A stretch of DNA of 64,000 nucleotides from Leucogyrophana mollusca (taxonomy: Eukaryota > Basidiomycota > Agaricomycetes > Boletales). Location of the stretch: the NCBI GenBank assembly GCA_021014945.1, contig MU266426.1:1-64000 (forward strand), in the 5' to 3' direction. The notes beneath the pieces were generated by a model that did no database searches, had not been told where the DNA came from, and saw only the letters and a list, made by a program, of their open reading frames with translations. Below, one piece after another: positions 1 through 9,932 of the stretch (its first letter is position 1; the number at the start of each line of letters is the position of its first letter). Position numbers and translations under genes: made by a program.

Positions 1-68
1 TGATCGAGTGATGTGATGGCGGATGGGACAATCGCAGCCCTACGTAGCTACACCGCCTCTTCGATTGG

Positions 69-76
69 TATAAAAG
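69..76 (+). promoter_or_regulatory. TATA-like box of the small secreted protein gene
   Basis: The string TATAAAAG lies about 110 bp upstream of the ATG at 186, a spacing compatible with a fungal core promoter. The leader between them is C/T- and A/C-rich, as in many highly expressed fungal genes. The assignment rests on motif and position only. Confidence 0.45.
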
Positions 77-185
77 ATACTGCAGGTACCGTAGGATTTC
101 TCCATCTTCCAACTGCTACTCCCTCAAACCACAACTACACTTGCACTTTCAATCAATTACTTCCCTGTAATAACCATTTCCAAAA

Positions 186-780
186 ATGCAGTTCACTCTC
201 TCCGCCATACTCGCATCTTTCGTCGCCGTTGCAACAGCTGCAACCGTCCCCGTGGCTCGGGCAACCTGCGCTGAGGCTGACCGCTTTGGTGACATCACCA
301 TCGAGCCTTCGACTCTCTCCCCCGGCGATGTAAGTTTCCTCACGTCGGTGCTGACAATGATGTGATACTTACGGCTCTGAAAAAGACTTTCACCGTGACT
401 GCCGACTTCACCTGCGCGATCCAACTCGGTGTCAACCCCGAATACACCGACTACTATATCGAAGTCCCCGTGAACAACAACAGCTACGAGCCACCCATCT
501 TGATCGCTCGTCGCACCCTCACCACCCCCCCGACGGACAGCTTCACCGCCACGGTGCGTCATGACATCCATCTTGTCTGGCCGCTACGTGCTGACGCATT
601 GAATTTGTCCCTGCTCAGCTCCCATACGCGAACTACTTCGCCAACGCGAGCTATGCACTTGTTTTGGACACCACGTACGCAGTAAACGGCACGAACGGGT
701 CTCCGTACTCCCAGGTTGGAGGGACCGAGGCTGCCGTCACCATCACGAACTCAGCCTCTGCGGCATTCCAGTCGGGGTGA
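186..780 (+). CDS. small secreted protein of unknown function (about 157 aa)
   Basis: Three exons (186-329, 386-553, 619-780) are joined by GT-AG introns and keep phase 0 throughout. The protein begins with a clear signal peptide (MQFTLSAILASFVAVATA), with cleavage expected after the A-rich stretch near residue 18. The mature part has only two cysteines, is rich in T, S, N and Y, and carries N-glycosylation sequons (NAS, NGT) in the last exon. Beta-strand-like alternating hydrophobic residues suggest a compact extracellular beta fold, which is inference. I do not recognise a named family. It fits the general class of small secreted proteins, which may be wall-associated or effector-like. A TATA-like box lies upstream. 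The splice sites and open frame make the gene itself well supported; the function is open. Confidence 0.75.
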
Positions 781-1260
781 GCTCAAGAGTAATTAGATAG
801 CGGTCTCTACTTGTTTCTATTTTCTTGGATTATCGGGCTGTGGCACGTACAGCACATACAATAGACGCGCTCGTTTGCCATGGTATTCGGCTCGTCTGAC
901 ACTTGCCACACCTCAGTCGCCGCAATCACAGATGCGGCGTCAATGTAACGTCAACGTCAGCAAGGAGGCCAAGAAGACCAACATCATAATATTGCATTTC
1001 AAGACAAACCAACGAAACAAAGGGATGGTACGGGTGGAGACGGGGGAATAGCCACCTTCAGCACCAGGCCCCAATATGTCCCGTCACCAACGCGCCGTTT
1101 GCCTAGTTCGCAACCTACGTTTTGTTCTTTCCAATAGCATTGTGCGCCAGATCCTGGGTGATACAATCTGTAGGAGTGCATGACAGGTTGACGAGTACGG
1201 AGAGACATCAACTCCGAGGAGCTCCTAGTAGTGGTTGTAACCGATCAGAGTAGTACGTGT
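781..1260. other. intergenic region between two convergent genes
   Basis: This is about 480 bp between the stop codons of the secreted-protein gene (+) and the F-box gene (-). It should hold both 3' UTRs. I see no coding pattern, tRNA or repeat in it. Confidence 0.6.
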
Positions 1261-2870
1261 TCATACAAAGTCTATAAGTTCGACCCACCGCTCCCCTACG
1301 ATCGACATGGTGCGACAAATCCTACCTCTCACCGCATCGAATGCTACAAGGCTACGACCGTACACGCGGTGATCATATTCCAAGGAAAGCGAACCAAGCT
1401 CGTACTCCTTGTCAGCGTGGAGATTAATCTTAAACCCTACGAGACGCTGTAAACCAGCGTGATAGTAGATGCCCCGCAAGCAGCCGTCGAACGCAGCATC
1501 TAGAAGCAGAGTACGAATTCTCATGTTCGTGGGAGGTAGGTTCACCCTTTTCCCAAAGATGGTCCCCTCTGGGTCCCCTGCGTGAAGTGTGAAGTGGACA
1601 AGGGAAATGCCTGTATAGGGAGAGCGATATACGTCATGTCCCATGCCGACCAGAGTGAAGCGAAGCACTCCAGAAGTAAATGTGCCGGGAGGCTCGCGTA
1701 GTAGACTGGGGTACGATAATTCCATGTCGCCCATCAGCTTCTGATGCGAGACTTGCAGTGTGCACGGTTCTTCTCCCAGACCGCCAGATCGTGGTGGTGG
1801 GATAGGGAAGATTTCGACAAAGCTACGGTATCCTTCACCAGGAGTGAAGAAAGAGCGGAGAGCAAGCAGATGAGTTGACGCCGATATGAACACCTTGGTT
1901 GCGCGGCTTGTGATGTCACGCTGTTAACAAGGGGTTAGGCTGGCAGAGGACAGGATAAGACACTACTCGCCTTTGACGATGCTGATTCGAGTGGTAGACG
2001 ATATTCTTGATAATTTTGGATGTCCATCATCCAGACATCCTGAGTTTTCGAAATGACTAGGAGTCGGGGCCCGATAACAACGGCAGGGACCTCCAGAGTG
2101 ACATCTGAGATCTCACACACTCGCTCGAAGAATGTAGGGGCATCCGCCTGCAGAGCCACTTTGAAGACGTGTCTACGACGGAACAGCTTAGCATGTTTTT
2201 CAAACGGACGCAAGTCAATATTACATGGCACCTGTCGCCTGCGATGAGTTGTGTTGCTTGCACACTGCGAACGCCAGTACCTCCCCATCTGTGGTAGTGG
2301 TGGAGACGCACGTGAAAGAGACGATTGCTTCACCTTGGGGTTCATAGATGATCGAAGAAGCCGTAGGCGAAAAACGCAAGTCAAAGCATCGGACCCGTGA
2401 AGAGTTTGCAACCATCAGCCACTCTCCAAAAAGAATACTGAAGTTCTGTTCGTCATGGCTGATAGTGAGCAAGCGCTTGGAAACCGGGCGTCCCTCGTTA
2501 GGAGGCCACTGTAGTTCCACCTTTGCGCTTGTGACCAGCGCATGCTCCAGAAACTCATAAGACTGTCTGGCATAAGGACCTGGAGGACGAGGTAATTTCA
2601 GCGAGTGATAAAGGTTTCTCCATATCACTTTATCATGCGTGAATTCGTAAAAGAACTTGGAGACCTGCAGCAAACAGGATCTGTTAGGTTGAGCAGGAGA
2701 CAGTTTGTATCAGTGAGGTTGACCTGGCGCAGTCGAATGATGTCGACCATGGAAAGAAAGCTAGCCACGACATATAAGACATCGAAGGACAGGCTGTCCA
2801 CCTTGGTAGCTGTAGGAGGTGCGTTTTCAAGACGAAGAGCTCGAGGGAAATTGGTCGTCTTAAAGTCCAT
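1261..2870 (-). CDS. F-box protein, probable SCF ubiquitin-ligase adaptor
   Basis: The ATG at 2870 opens MDFKTTNFPRALRLENAPP, followed by a typical F-box: LSFDVLYVVASFLSMVDIIR, then after a short intron a stretch reading VSKFFYEFTHDKVIWRNLYH. The conserved pattern is a hydrophobic/L-P-like start, the LxxVSKxF core and the final W-R-x-L-Y. The rest (about 400 aa in three further exons, ending GERWVELIDFV) has alternating hydrophobic strands of the kind seen in the C-terminal propeller-like regions of fungal F-box proteins, but no recognisable WD or LRR repeat. In this family the F-box binds Skp1 and the C-terminus selects the substrate, which is not predictable here. It is convergent with the secreted-protein gene. 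Confidence 0.8.
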
Positions 2871-3190
2871 GGCACCGGCCTTAGCGATGGGTAGTGGTTC
2901 GAAAGTTGAGGAAGACTCGAGGGAAATGGAATTCGATTCGATTCACGCTGTTCGGGCTCCAGCGTCTTGCGACCTTCGATGTGGGGGACATGCAGGTTAT
3001 AAAAAGAATAGCATCTAATAGCATCCGGTTCTCCGATCAAGAAACCGGACAGTTGCACTACAATCACACATTGATAGTCTTCATGAACTCATGTGTTGAG
3101 AGATCAGACAGATCAGAGACTTGAGAACAGCGATATACCACTTTTATATTCTTACTACATACATGTAAATGTCGCTGTGAGTAATTCCTA

Positions 3191-6100
3191 TTACTCGACA
3201 TCTCTCCACTCTCTGTCCACGTTAGCATCGGATTCTTCTGTGCCTTCTTCGTCGGACTCGCCCTGAACATGCGAAAGTGTAAGCTTTTCCATCCTCCGAC
3301 TGAAGCTGTTCATGTCAACCAGTCTAGTCTCTCGGGTACCCTTATCGAACCCTCCGTTCTCGTCCACTGGAATACTCGTGTCCCAAGTTGGGGGTGGTCC
3401 AACCCACCCTCTATTCTGGTGGACATAGTTCAAGAAAGATCGCCAGAGGGGGTCCAAGGACAAGACGGACGGGTCGCCAACCACAATGAGTAAAGCTTGC
3501 GCTCGGGTTATTGCGACTGTGGGTAAGCATCAGAATCATACGTTATCAAACGACGAGTAGACGATGTGACCATTGAACCGGCGGGGATTCGCTACAAGTC
3601 CAAGCGTATGCTTCAAGTCATACTCAACGAAATCGCGACTGCTCCTAACGGTGGAGATGATGATCACTTTTCGCTCCTGTAGACATTGTTACACAGAGAC
3701 ACAAGTATATTCGACGTCCAACGCACCTGTCCCTGAAATTCTTCTACACTACCGACTTTTACCTCATCAGCAACCATCATCAGTGCCATGCGGATCTTGA
3801 GACACTGGGTATGATAAGGTGAGATTACTCCGATATCTGCATCGGCTGCAAGACTGCTAAGTATTCACACAGGCATCATACAAGGAGAGTGGTTTACTGG
3901 TCCGGAAACGGTATTCCTCGCGAAGCTGCTTGATGTAAGCTTTCACTTGCACCACTTCATCGATATTGAAGAACGACGGGAATGAGGCTTCTCGATCGTC
4001 CTTTCCTGAGACCGCGTGGAATATTATCGGGAACCTTCTTGAAGGTAGTTTCGGGTAACCAATGAAAGCGTCGATTACTTTCTTGTCGCCGCAAGGCTCT
4101 AAGTCAGCAGCATAGAACCTCTCGTTCGGGAACTTCAAGATTGCGGGATGTGACCGGAAGTTTTTGACGAGTTTAACGACACTGCCGCAGAGCGTTAAAG
4201 CGGAAGCAAGGATTGTGATATGGCGGGGTCCCACTCACGTAGCGCCAGATCCGTCCTTGGCATCGTACATTGAGGTGCCCATCAAACGCTCGAGGTAACT
4301 TGTTTCTAGGCCGAGCTCGCGGGCAATGCCGGAACGTATGATGGGCCCCAGTTGCTTTGGATCACCCGAAAGGATAATATTCGTAGAGTTATCCGACATG
4401 GTGTTGATCCCAATCATCACTTCGGGCTCCGTGGGTTGCCCAGCTTCATCCACGAAGATATGGCTGAAGTGGCCCCGAGGCACGTCGATGCCGTATGGGA
4501 TGGAGGCGGAGACGCAGGTACACACGATAACTCTGAAATGTTTGAATCTTGATATCGGTGGCGTGGAGAAATGCTGGTTTTTCATGAACGTATAAGGTCG
4601 CAATTGATCCGGGACTTGTTTCTTGTATCGCGAGGGCGCATAAATCCTGAATAGTTCGTCGGTGTTCAGAGTAGAGATAAGCCTCTCTGCGATGAGATCA
4701 GCAGCAGAATCGCTTGAGGCAGTGGCCAAAATGTGCGCATTCGGGTTATGATGCAAGAGTTGTTTTATGGCTTCAACGATGGTAAAAGTCTTGCCTGTGC
4801 CAGGCGGCCCAAAAACGACGAATGGCGGTGAACCGGGCTTCTGACGCATGATGGAGGTAACAGCGAGAAGCTGAGAGGCGTTGGTGGCAATGAGTCTGTT
4901 GAAGAGTTTGATCGATACAGAAAGGCGCGGTTGACCAAGTGGCATGTCGCTGCGGGAAGGAAAGAGGACTCTCCCCGGTGCAAATGCAGTATCGAGAGCT
5001 TGATGCTGACGTTGGACAGGAATACGATTGAGTTTAAACCGCACGGTGTAGCGCTGCTGCGGGGACCACCCGCTAATAAATGATGCGTGAAAGCGCAGAC
5101 CAACTTCTGCCTGGTGTACAACATGGACACCGCCCTCGTACCATCGACCTTCAGCAGCCCCACGTTTCTGCACCAGGACCCGATCACCTGGTGTTTTCAG
5201 AATGCTAAGTCAGACGGGCTGCAGACCATAGCAGTCACTTACCAACTAAAACGCTAGGGCGTTTTTCTGTGAGGTTTGGCACGCCGATACTGCATTCGAG
5301 AAGGTCAGGAAGGATAGGCCTCGAAAGTTAGTGAGGTAGTCACTCACTAATAACATGGATCACCTCTAGCCACGGCCATTAACCCGCCACCAGGACATCC
5401 CTCGATATTGAAAGATGACACACTGCGAAGCAACGCGTCCGGAATATCATAATGCTCAAGATCACGTCTAAATGACCAGAATGAGAGAGGGATCAAAAAG
5501 AAGCAGATCGACGCACTCCATGCGGAACTCTTCCACCCATAGTAAAGCCTTAAAGTGGCGAGCATAGGTGGTCGTGTCTAGAGTCTTCGGCAGGAAGACT
5601 CTTTGTACATGGCCTATCGCCTCAGAGGTGGATTGCTCTGATAACACTGCTACCAGGTCGGTTGGAGGAAGGGCTTTAAGGAGAGTGACGACGTAAGGAA
5701 TTGCCATTGAAGACGGTGGTTTGATTCCTGGGACAACATCGTTCTCGGGCTGTCGGGCTGTTCGTCGGCGAGGTACGAAGGGTGCCTTTGGCTTGAGCAG
5801 CTCATAATCGGCGCGACTTCCGATTATCACGGTCACCGGTCGAACAATAACGAAGCGTTGCTTGAGGATGATATCCTCAAAGAGGATTTCCAGGCGATCT
5901 TCTGCTCGACCAGCATGAGGAAGGCGTACAGAGATAGTCGCTGCGATTGGTCTACCATAGAATAACGTCGGTCCATGGTTTGGAAGCTCGACAGTGAACC
6001 TAGAAGACGGCTTAGATCTGTACAAAAGTAAATAGTAAATTGGACTGACGGAGATGGAGCACTCGTGATTGGTGATGAGAAATTGGTGCTGACTATGGTT

Positions 6101-6672
6101 AATCGCGAGGAAGGAACGGTTGTTTGAATGGTCAGCGATCTTGAGACGCCATCTTTGGCATCCAAAATCTCGACAACACCGAAGTCCGCGTCCCCAGAGA
6201 CGATGACCCCGTGCTTGTCTTTTTCCGCCTCTCGCAAAGCGGCCTTGTAAGCGGCGTACCCTTCCTTTTTACGGTGGTCAAAGTTCTGCGAGTGCGATGA
6301 CCACTGCCCCTCGGGTATATGCTTATCGCATACGCTGCAGAAAACCCGACCTGGCAGCGTGTCTGGGATGATGGGCTCCACGGCAGGGGACAGACCTTGT
6401 TGGAGCGCTTTTTTCGCGTGTGCCCCGCCCAAGATATGCTGCTCCCAGACTCTCTGACCATAGATGTAGACATTACACACCGGGCAATGAAGTGTGGTGG
6501 TCGATCCAGCCGCCTTGCGGCGATGCTTCTTCCCAGCGATGTGGGCTTCGTACCATGCAAATGATGCGCAGAACACGCCACAAAGCTCGCATGTTTTGAC
6601 TTCGTGATACTCCGGACATTGGGCAATTGTACACGCTCCATGAGCCTCGAGCTGAGGGCAGATTCTGACCAT
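3191..6672 (-). CDS. MOV10/SDE3-like zinc-finger SF1 RNA helicase, duplicated copy
   Basis: The predicted protein is about 1,030 aa in several exons. The N-terminus carries a CCCH-like segment ([20 protein letters not shown]) followed by three C2H2/U1-type fingers ending in H-x5-H or H-x4-H patterns ([27 protein letters not shown]). The C-terminal half is an Upf1-like SF1 core: motif [10 protein letters not shown], motif II DEAGQ, motif [13 protein letters not shown], a motif IV region NFRSHP, motif V EEFQGQ and motif VI NVAITRAQ. MOV10/SDE3 helicases act in RNA silencing and RNP remodelling; that role is known for the family and only inferred here. All splice junctions can be joined without a stop, so the copy appears intact. 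Oddly, motif Ia reads [10 protein letters not shown] where the other copy has [10 protein letters not shown], and one donor is GTCACA instead of GTAACA. Over the central 312-residue stretch the two copies differ at roughly 28 positions by eye. Confidence 0.85.
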
Positions 6673-7204
6673 GGCGATTAATGCAGGCTGTGGGCGCAGT
6701 AGAAGCTTGGTATTTGTAGTGCCCCCACAACCGTAGGAAATTCCAGAACTGTGAATTAAATCTTATAAGCGCCTTGAATTTGAACGTAGTACACGCGGCC
6801 GTGAAATGAGCAGAAACAGCAACTGTAACTCATGTTTGGAGCCCTTATCGTGCCGAGGCTCGATATTGAGAACCACATCCTCAGAGACGCCCTGGTCTGA
6901 GAGTATGGACCCACACACGACCACGGCTCACACACAACGTCGACCAGGTCAGCCAGTTGTGACTATGGCTTATTTAAAGCATATCGAAAACGATGCACCT
7001 GGAGGGCGACAGCCACCGTGACGGAGAGGGCCTCCCGTAGTAAACAGCAGTTCGTGGTTATCAATTAACAGTTTCGCGGACTTCTTGAAAGGCTCAAGCG
7101 CGCAAGCTGGAGATTTTCCCAAGGTTGCGCGCTTATTCTTATCAAAGGACACCATTGGTCCATTAGTTGCAAGGAAAGGAGTTGTGACAAAAACAAAGGA
7201 GACA

Positions 7205-7621
7205 TCATGAGAATAGCTTGTTCACCGAAGTATTCCCCTCCTGATTTTTCTTCAGGACCTTCGCCACAGCAAACTCGAAGTCTTCCTGGGTAACATGCTG
7301 TCTCCGCTCACGCAATGCGTACATTTCTATTCAGAGCACTTGCAGCGCGTGGTCATAATGGTGTAAAGAATACGAACCCGCCTCCGTGCAGATACCGCGT
7401 ACTTCGGCACCGGAGCACTGTCCCATTTTCTCCGCAAGGGCTTTGAGATCAATTCCACGCTGCAAAGACATCTAGTGTGTTATTACACAGCCACTCAGCG
7501 GAATTAACATATTAACAAGGCTACCCTTACCTTTCGCGAGTGGATACGAAGAATGCTAACGCAGGCTTCGGGACCTGGAGGGGGGAACTCGATTTTACGA
7601 TCAATACGTCCTGGTCGAAGT
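7205..7621 (-). pseudogene. orphan 3' fragment of the 26S proteasome ATPase gene RPT6
   Basis: Read on the minus strand, this stretch matches the last third of the intact RPT6 at 41,179-41,595: exons encoding [12 protein letters not shown], the segment around [16 protein letters not shown], and the end reading VNKLFS with its stop (7205-7207), plus both introns. Nothing upstream of the Arg-Pro-Gly-Arg region is present, so there is no promoter, start codon or AAA ATPase P-loop. It is a passenger of the duplication rather than a gene. It sits directly upstream of the helicase copy, as in the source locus. Confidence 0.88.
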
Positions 7622-7637
7622 CAGTAACTTCGACCAG
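7611..7637. repeat. perfect 11 bp hairpin at the duplication breakpoint
   Basis: The arms CTGGTCGAAGT (7611-7621) and ACTTCGACCAG (7627-7637) are perfect reverse complements separated by CAGTA. The first arm is the last piece of RPT6-derived sequence. The second lies in unduplicated DNA. Confidence 0.85.
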
Positions 7638-8047
7638 GAGCACACTGGCAGTGTGCTCACATTCCAGACTTCTCAAGCAACGAGAGCTTCCCTTCGCGTT
7701 CGCGCCTGGTCAGAAAGGCCTAACAGCGGTAAACGTTTCCATATGTGACATGATGCTGGCTCGCGGCGCTCGCAAACCCATTCGTGAACTCTCCAGAAGT
7801 GATTGCGCCAGGATCGCTGCACGTAAGAGCCCCAGTAATCTAGTACCGATGCGCCGACTCGGATGTGTTCAATAAAGGGGGACGGTGTGTGCTCGCTCGG
7901 CTTATCGATCGACTGCAACCAATTATTGCACTTCTGGCTTCGTCTTGACTGGACATCTGAACGTCCTATGCTCGCCTGGCAGTGTTCTCACTCGACAATG
8001 TGTTGTGAGCACTATATTCGCATATGGAGAAGAACTTCTGACGCCGT

Positions 8048-9911
8048 TCAAATCTCCTGTGCAACCCGCTCAAGGACCCACCTCACCGCCGTCTCATCCG
8101 ATAATACTACAGGTACCTTCATTTGCCCAGCACCCGAGTTTCCCAATCCAAGTTTCCACTCGCGAAAGTCTCCGAAAGTCCCGGCTTGAGGATGCGGACT
8201 GTGGGCGGACCAACCCTACCGTCGTCGAGGGCGTGCTGGAGGTTGTCGTTGGCATGGTAGAGGTTGTCGTGAAGTTGCTGCAGTGCCGTATGTGCATTGG
8301 GACCTGTAGATCAGGGCCAGTGTGAGCCCCTGTGAGGCGATGTAAACAAGTTCAACAACTGACCGATCGCGCCATCTATCTCAACCAGGTACCCGAGGCA
8401 CGGCGGCATAACCCGTTCATCGCTGACCACAGTGAACTCCACAATTTTTCCAAGAGTCGCTTGTGTGGCAAAAATCGCATCCGCGAGCGTCTTTCCGGCG
8501 GTCTCTACTCCACCCGGTCGCACCACAACACTATCAGAATGTTTTGTTTGAGATGCGTGTAGGTTCAGAGAGCAGACGACCTGCTTACTTTCGACGTTCT
8601 ATATATTTCAGGATTGGGGTGCCGTCACTAGGATCAAAGCCAGCGACCTCAATGATATCGCCCAGGCGGTAACGCCACAGGCCATCGCGGGTAGTCAATA
8701 TGATTTCATATCTGTGTCCTACTTGGAGCTCCCACTGTATGAGATCAGCATTGTGCGAAGTTCAGGTACTAGATTTCCTACCGCAGGGACCAAGCTGGCA
8801 GCCGTTTCATCCAATGAAACATCTAGATATTCAACCACATCATCCGAGGTGGCTTTGAACAGGTTAAGCTCCGACGGGTTGTACACTAGGCCGACATAAC
8901 CTTCGCTCGCAATGAACCCTGGGCTGCGTATGAGTACGGTCGACCCAAGGTAATGGTGCATCTATTATGAGGATGGCATGAGTGAATCTATGGTTAGACG
9001 AAAAAAAGGACAAGAACTGTCTGTACCTTGGGTAATGCTGAAGCAAACAAGCCGCTTGCGATAGCTACAACCGTCTTGAATCCCGGCCATACTTTGACCA
9101 ACCATCCGACCAAGTCGACGAAGATGGTGCTGAGTGTCATGAACATGATCTCCAGCTTCGCGTCCGCTAATGCGAACAAGGCGTGCATGAGGAGGAAGGA
9201 ACGATAGTTGCGGAGGAAGCTGACGGCAAGAGGAGAAGTGTTGTCCGGCACTGACGATGAACTCCGAGTTAGTTTCTGGAAATGAATTTGGAGCAAGGAT
9301 GTTGACCGACTTGTCAGCTTCATCAACAGAGGATCCTTTTCGACACCGATATCATGCTCCATTCGAATCCCGCCTGTCGATACAAGAGTGATGGGGATTA
9401 TCGTTTCTTTGCCAGCGTCGCCTCGAAACTCGAGAAGCTGATGAGAAACCAAGGAGAACAGGGTGCAAGTTTTGCCGCCAACTTTCGAGATAGGAATTTT
9501 GATCCTGCCTGCACCATGCGGGTGCCGATACTTGGCGAAGAACTTGGGTGCTTTTCCGGATGTCGCACTCGATGGTGCGATGAAGTTCGGGAGGCCAGGT
9601 GCAAATAGGTTCTTGACATCGTCTTCCATGCGACGCTGCTCCAATAACTTGGAAATGAAAGGCTTGTGTGAGGCGTAGGTGGTTAACGGAACAGTTGTGC
9701 GGAAGGATTCCAGGAGTGATTTGTCCCGAGCCTCGAGATCATCGCCTAAGCACTCGATCGAGTCACGGAAGTCGGCAAAGACTGGTGATTCTTGCACATA
9801 GCGAGTGCGTAGATTTGCGTTGATGATGCGAGTGAGTACCTCCTCGATGCGGCCCTGGAGTTTGCTTTGCAGCTTGGGGGTAAGAGCGAGGACGGGGTCT
9901 GGCACTGTCAT
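8048..9911 (-). CDS. GH3-like acyl-acid amido synthetase, with a frameshift near the C-terminus
   Basis: The protein is about 550 aa and follows the GH3 family order. An N-terminal helical part starts MTVPDPVLALTPKL; an in-frame ATG seven codons upstream (9932) is the alternative start. Then come an ATP-binding loop APSSATSGKAPKFF, the IASEGYVGLVY segment, LTTRDGLWRYRLGDIIEVAG, and the C-terminal lobe (LGKIVEFTVVSDE, GYLVEI). GH3 enzymes adenylate a carboxylic acid and conjugate it to an amino acid. They are best known from plants; fungal members have unknown substrates. At about 8187 the conserved segment VGPPTVRILKPG loses one base. The current frame then ends at 8119-8121, whereas one extra base would continue through a family-like tail to the stop at 8048-8050. 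About 45 residues are therefore out of frame. Either this is a recent loss-of-function change or a sequencing error. Confidence 0.8.
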
Positions 9912-9932
9912 AGTGTAGGGAAGGGGAAACAC

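Larger units (their letters stand above)
3159..7621 (-). repeat. inverted segmental duplication, arm 1 (4,463 bp)
   Basis: This stretch is the diverged reverse complement of 41,179-45,641. It covers the last part of RPT6, the RPT6-helicase spacer, the whole helicase gene and about 30 bp beyond its stop. Homology stops abruptly at ATACATGTAAATG on one side (3159) and at the sequence ACTTCG(A/G)CCAGG on the other (7621). Both arms have the same net length. The full-length RPT6 sits only beside the arm at 41 kb, so that arm is the likely source and this one the copy. Confidence 0.9.

Noticed and set aside
7205..7621. Second functional RPT6 gene
   Set aside because: Only the last third is present. 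The AAA P-loop and promoter are missing and the sequence ends at the duplication edge.
3159..7621. Inverted arms as a hairpin-RNA source for silencing the helicase
   Set aside because: The arms are 33.6 kb apart with many independent genes between them, so a single transcript across both is very unlikely.
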